A stretch of DNA of 44,733 bases, from the NCBI GenBank assembly GCA_019745275.1, contig JAIETJ010000023.1, forward strand, positions 1-44,733, read 5' to 3'. This DNA is from Pseudomonadaceae bacterium (GTDB lineage Bacteria; Pseudomonadota; Gammaproteobacteria; Pseudomonadales; Pseudomonadaceae). Below are positions 44,129 to 44,733 of the stretch, one piece after another. Position 1 is the first letter of the stretch. Each line of letters begins with the position of its first letter. The notes under the pieces were generated by a model. The model saw only the letters and a list, made by a program, of their open reading frames with translations, searched no databases and was not told the DNA's origin. The position numbers and the translations under genes were made by a program.

Positions 44129-44733
44129 ATGCCGTGGTTACAAGTCCGTCTCGCCATCAGCCCAGAGCAGGCCGAGACCTACGAAGACGCGCTGCTGAAT
44201 GTTGGCGCCGTCTCGGTAACCTTTATGGACGCCGAAGATCAGCCGATTTTCGAGCCAGACCTGGGCACCACGCCACTCTGGTCACACACCCACTTGCTCG
44301 CCCTGTTTGAAGACGGCACTGACGCCGAACAACTGCTCGCCCAGCTTGAGCTATTGACTGGCGCACCACTGCCACAGCACCACAGCGAAGTGCTGGCCGA
44401 CCAGGACTGGGAACGCAGCTGGATGGACAACTTCCACCCGATGCGTTTTGGTCAGCGCCTGTGGATAGTACCGAGCTGGCACGCCGCCCCCGAACCCGAC
44501 GCGGTTAATCTGCTGCTTGATCCGGGTCTGGCCTTCGGCACCGGCACCCATCCGACCACCGCGCTGTGTTTGGAGTGGCTGGACGGCCAGGACCTAACCG
44601 ACTGCAACCTGCTGGACTTTGGCTGCGGCTCGGGGATTCTGGCCATCGCCGCCCTACTGCTCGGCGCCAAGCAGGCGGTCGGCACCGACATCGACTACCA
44701 GGCCATCGAAGCCTCGCGCGACAACGCCGAGCG
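44129..44733 (+). CDS. prmA: ribosomal protein L11 methyltransferase (C-terminus beyond window)
   Basis: 201 full codons are present and the frame runs off the right edge; the full enzyme is about 290 residues. AGAGG lies before ATG 44129. The N-terminal substrate-recognition domain ([16 protein letters not shown], then [14 protein letters not shown]) leads into the methyltransferase domain, with [16 protein letters not shown] (PrmA hallmark) and the AdoMet motif [15 protein letters not shown]. It trimethylates several residues of ribosomal protein L11. It follows accC as in PAO1 (PA4849), but after a terminator, so it probably has its own promoter in the 115 bp between 44013 and 44129. Confidence 0.97.
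   Translation, partial: MPWLQVRLAISPEQAETYEDALLNVGAVSVTFMDAEDQPIFEPDLGTTPLWSHTHLLALFEDGTDAEQLLAQLELLTGAPLPQHHSEVLADQDWERSWMDNFHPMRFGQRLWIVPSWHAAPEPDAVNLLLDPGLAFGTGTHPTTALCLEWLDGQDLTDCNLLDFGCGSGILAIAALLLGAKQAVGTDIDYQAIEASRDNAE

Noticed and set aside
1..44733. tRNA, rRNA, riboswitch or CRISPR array
   Set aside because: Scanning by eye found no cloverleaf-like GTTCGANTC context, no regularly spaced repeats and no recognisable riboswitch core. A covariance-model search would be needed to exclude small RNAs.

Overview
The window looks like chromosome of a Pseudomonas species. Two blocks keep the gene order I remember from P. aeruginosa PAO1. The first is hrpB / small lipoprotein / fieF / Lrp regulator / DUF2788 / rluE (PA3961-PA3968 region). 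The second is speA / SUI1 / NUDIX / DUF2333 / gcbA / ctpL / dsbD / aroQ / accB / accC / prmA (PA4839-PA4849). Between and beside these blocks lie genes that PAO1 keeps elsewhere or that look strain-specific. Frequent TTA and TAA codons and a moderate GC content suggest a lineage other than P. aeruginosa itself. I see no tRNA, rRNA, CRISPR array, transposase or integrase.

Layout. 1-5.0 kb: an accessory stretch with a left-truncated Cache/HAMP/GAF/HD-GYP c-di-GMP phosphodiesterase, two small exported proteins and a CPBP-type membrane protease. 5.1-12.3 kb: the conserved hrpB-rluE block, with a 199-bp inverted-repeat element after the Lrp gene, then a metallo-beta-lactamase-fold hydrolase. 12.3-15.3 kb: a secreted lipase (lipA) and its foldase (lifO), separated by a strong terminator and divergent from an AraC regulator with a Crc/Hfq-type CA motif in its leader. 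15.4-18.7 kb: AraC regulator, PEBP-family protein and a chemoreceptor. 18.7-21.2 kb: alkane hydroxylase alkB, translationally coupled to an AlkG1-type rubredoxin and divergent from an AlkR-like AraC regulator. 21.2-23.2 kb: a three-gene island of exported proteins bracketed by an imperfect 31-bp direct repeat. 23.2-25.1 kb: a second chemoreceptor. 25.4-28.9 kb: MATE transporter, DUF2214 protein and a Tat-exported multicopper oxidase that has its own CueR-type promoter. 28.9-31.2 kb: a TDT-family transporter and a membrane protein built from four internal repeats. 31.5-44.7 kb: the conserved speA-prmA block, cut by the right edge inside prmA.

How it fits together. The window combines housekeeping functions (polyamine synthesis, first step of fatty-acid synthesis, shikimate pathway, disulfide reduction, rRNA and ribosomal-protein modification) with behaviour and nutrient scavenging: three chemoreceptors, two c-di-GMP enzymes of opposite sign, extracellular lipase and alkane oxidation. 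A metal/oxidant defence group (FieF, multicopper oxidase) is also present. The items most worth a second look are the direct-repeat-bracketed envelope island, the four-fold repeat membrane protein, the CueR promoter, the AlkB/AlkG1 pairing and the lipase regulatory signals.
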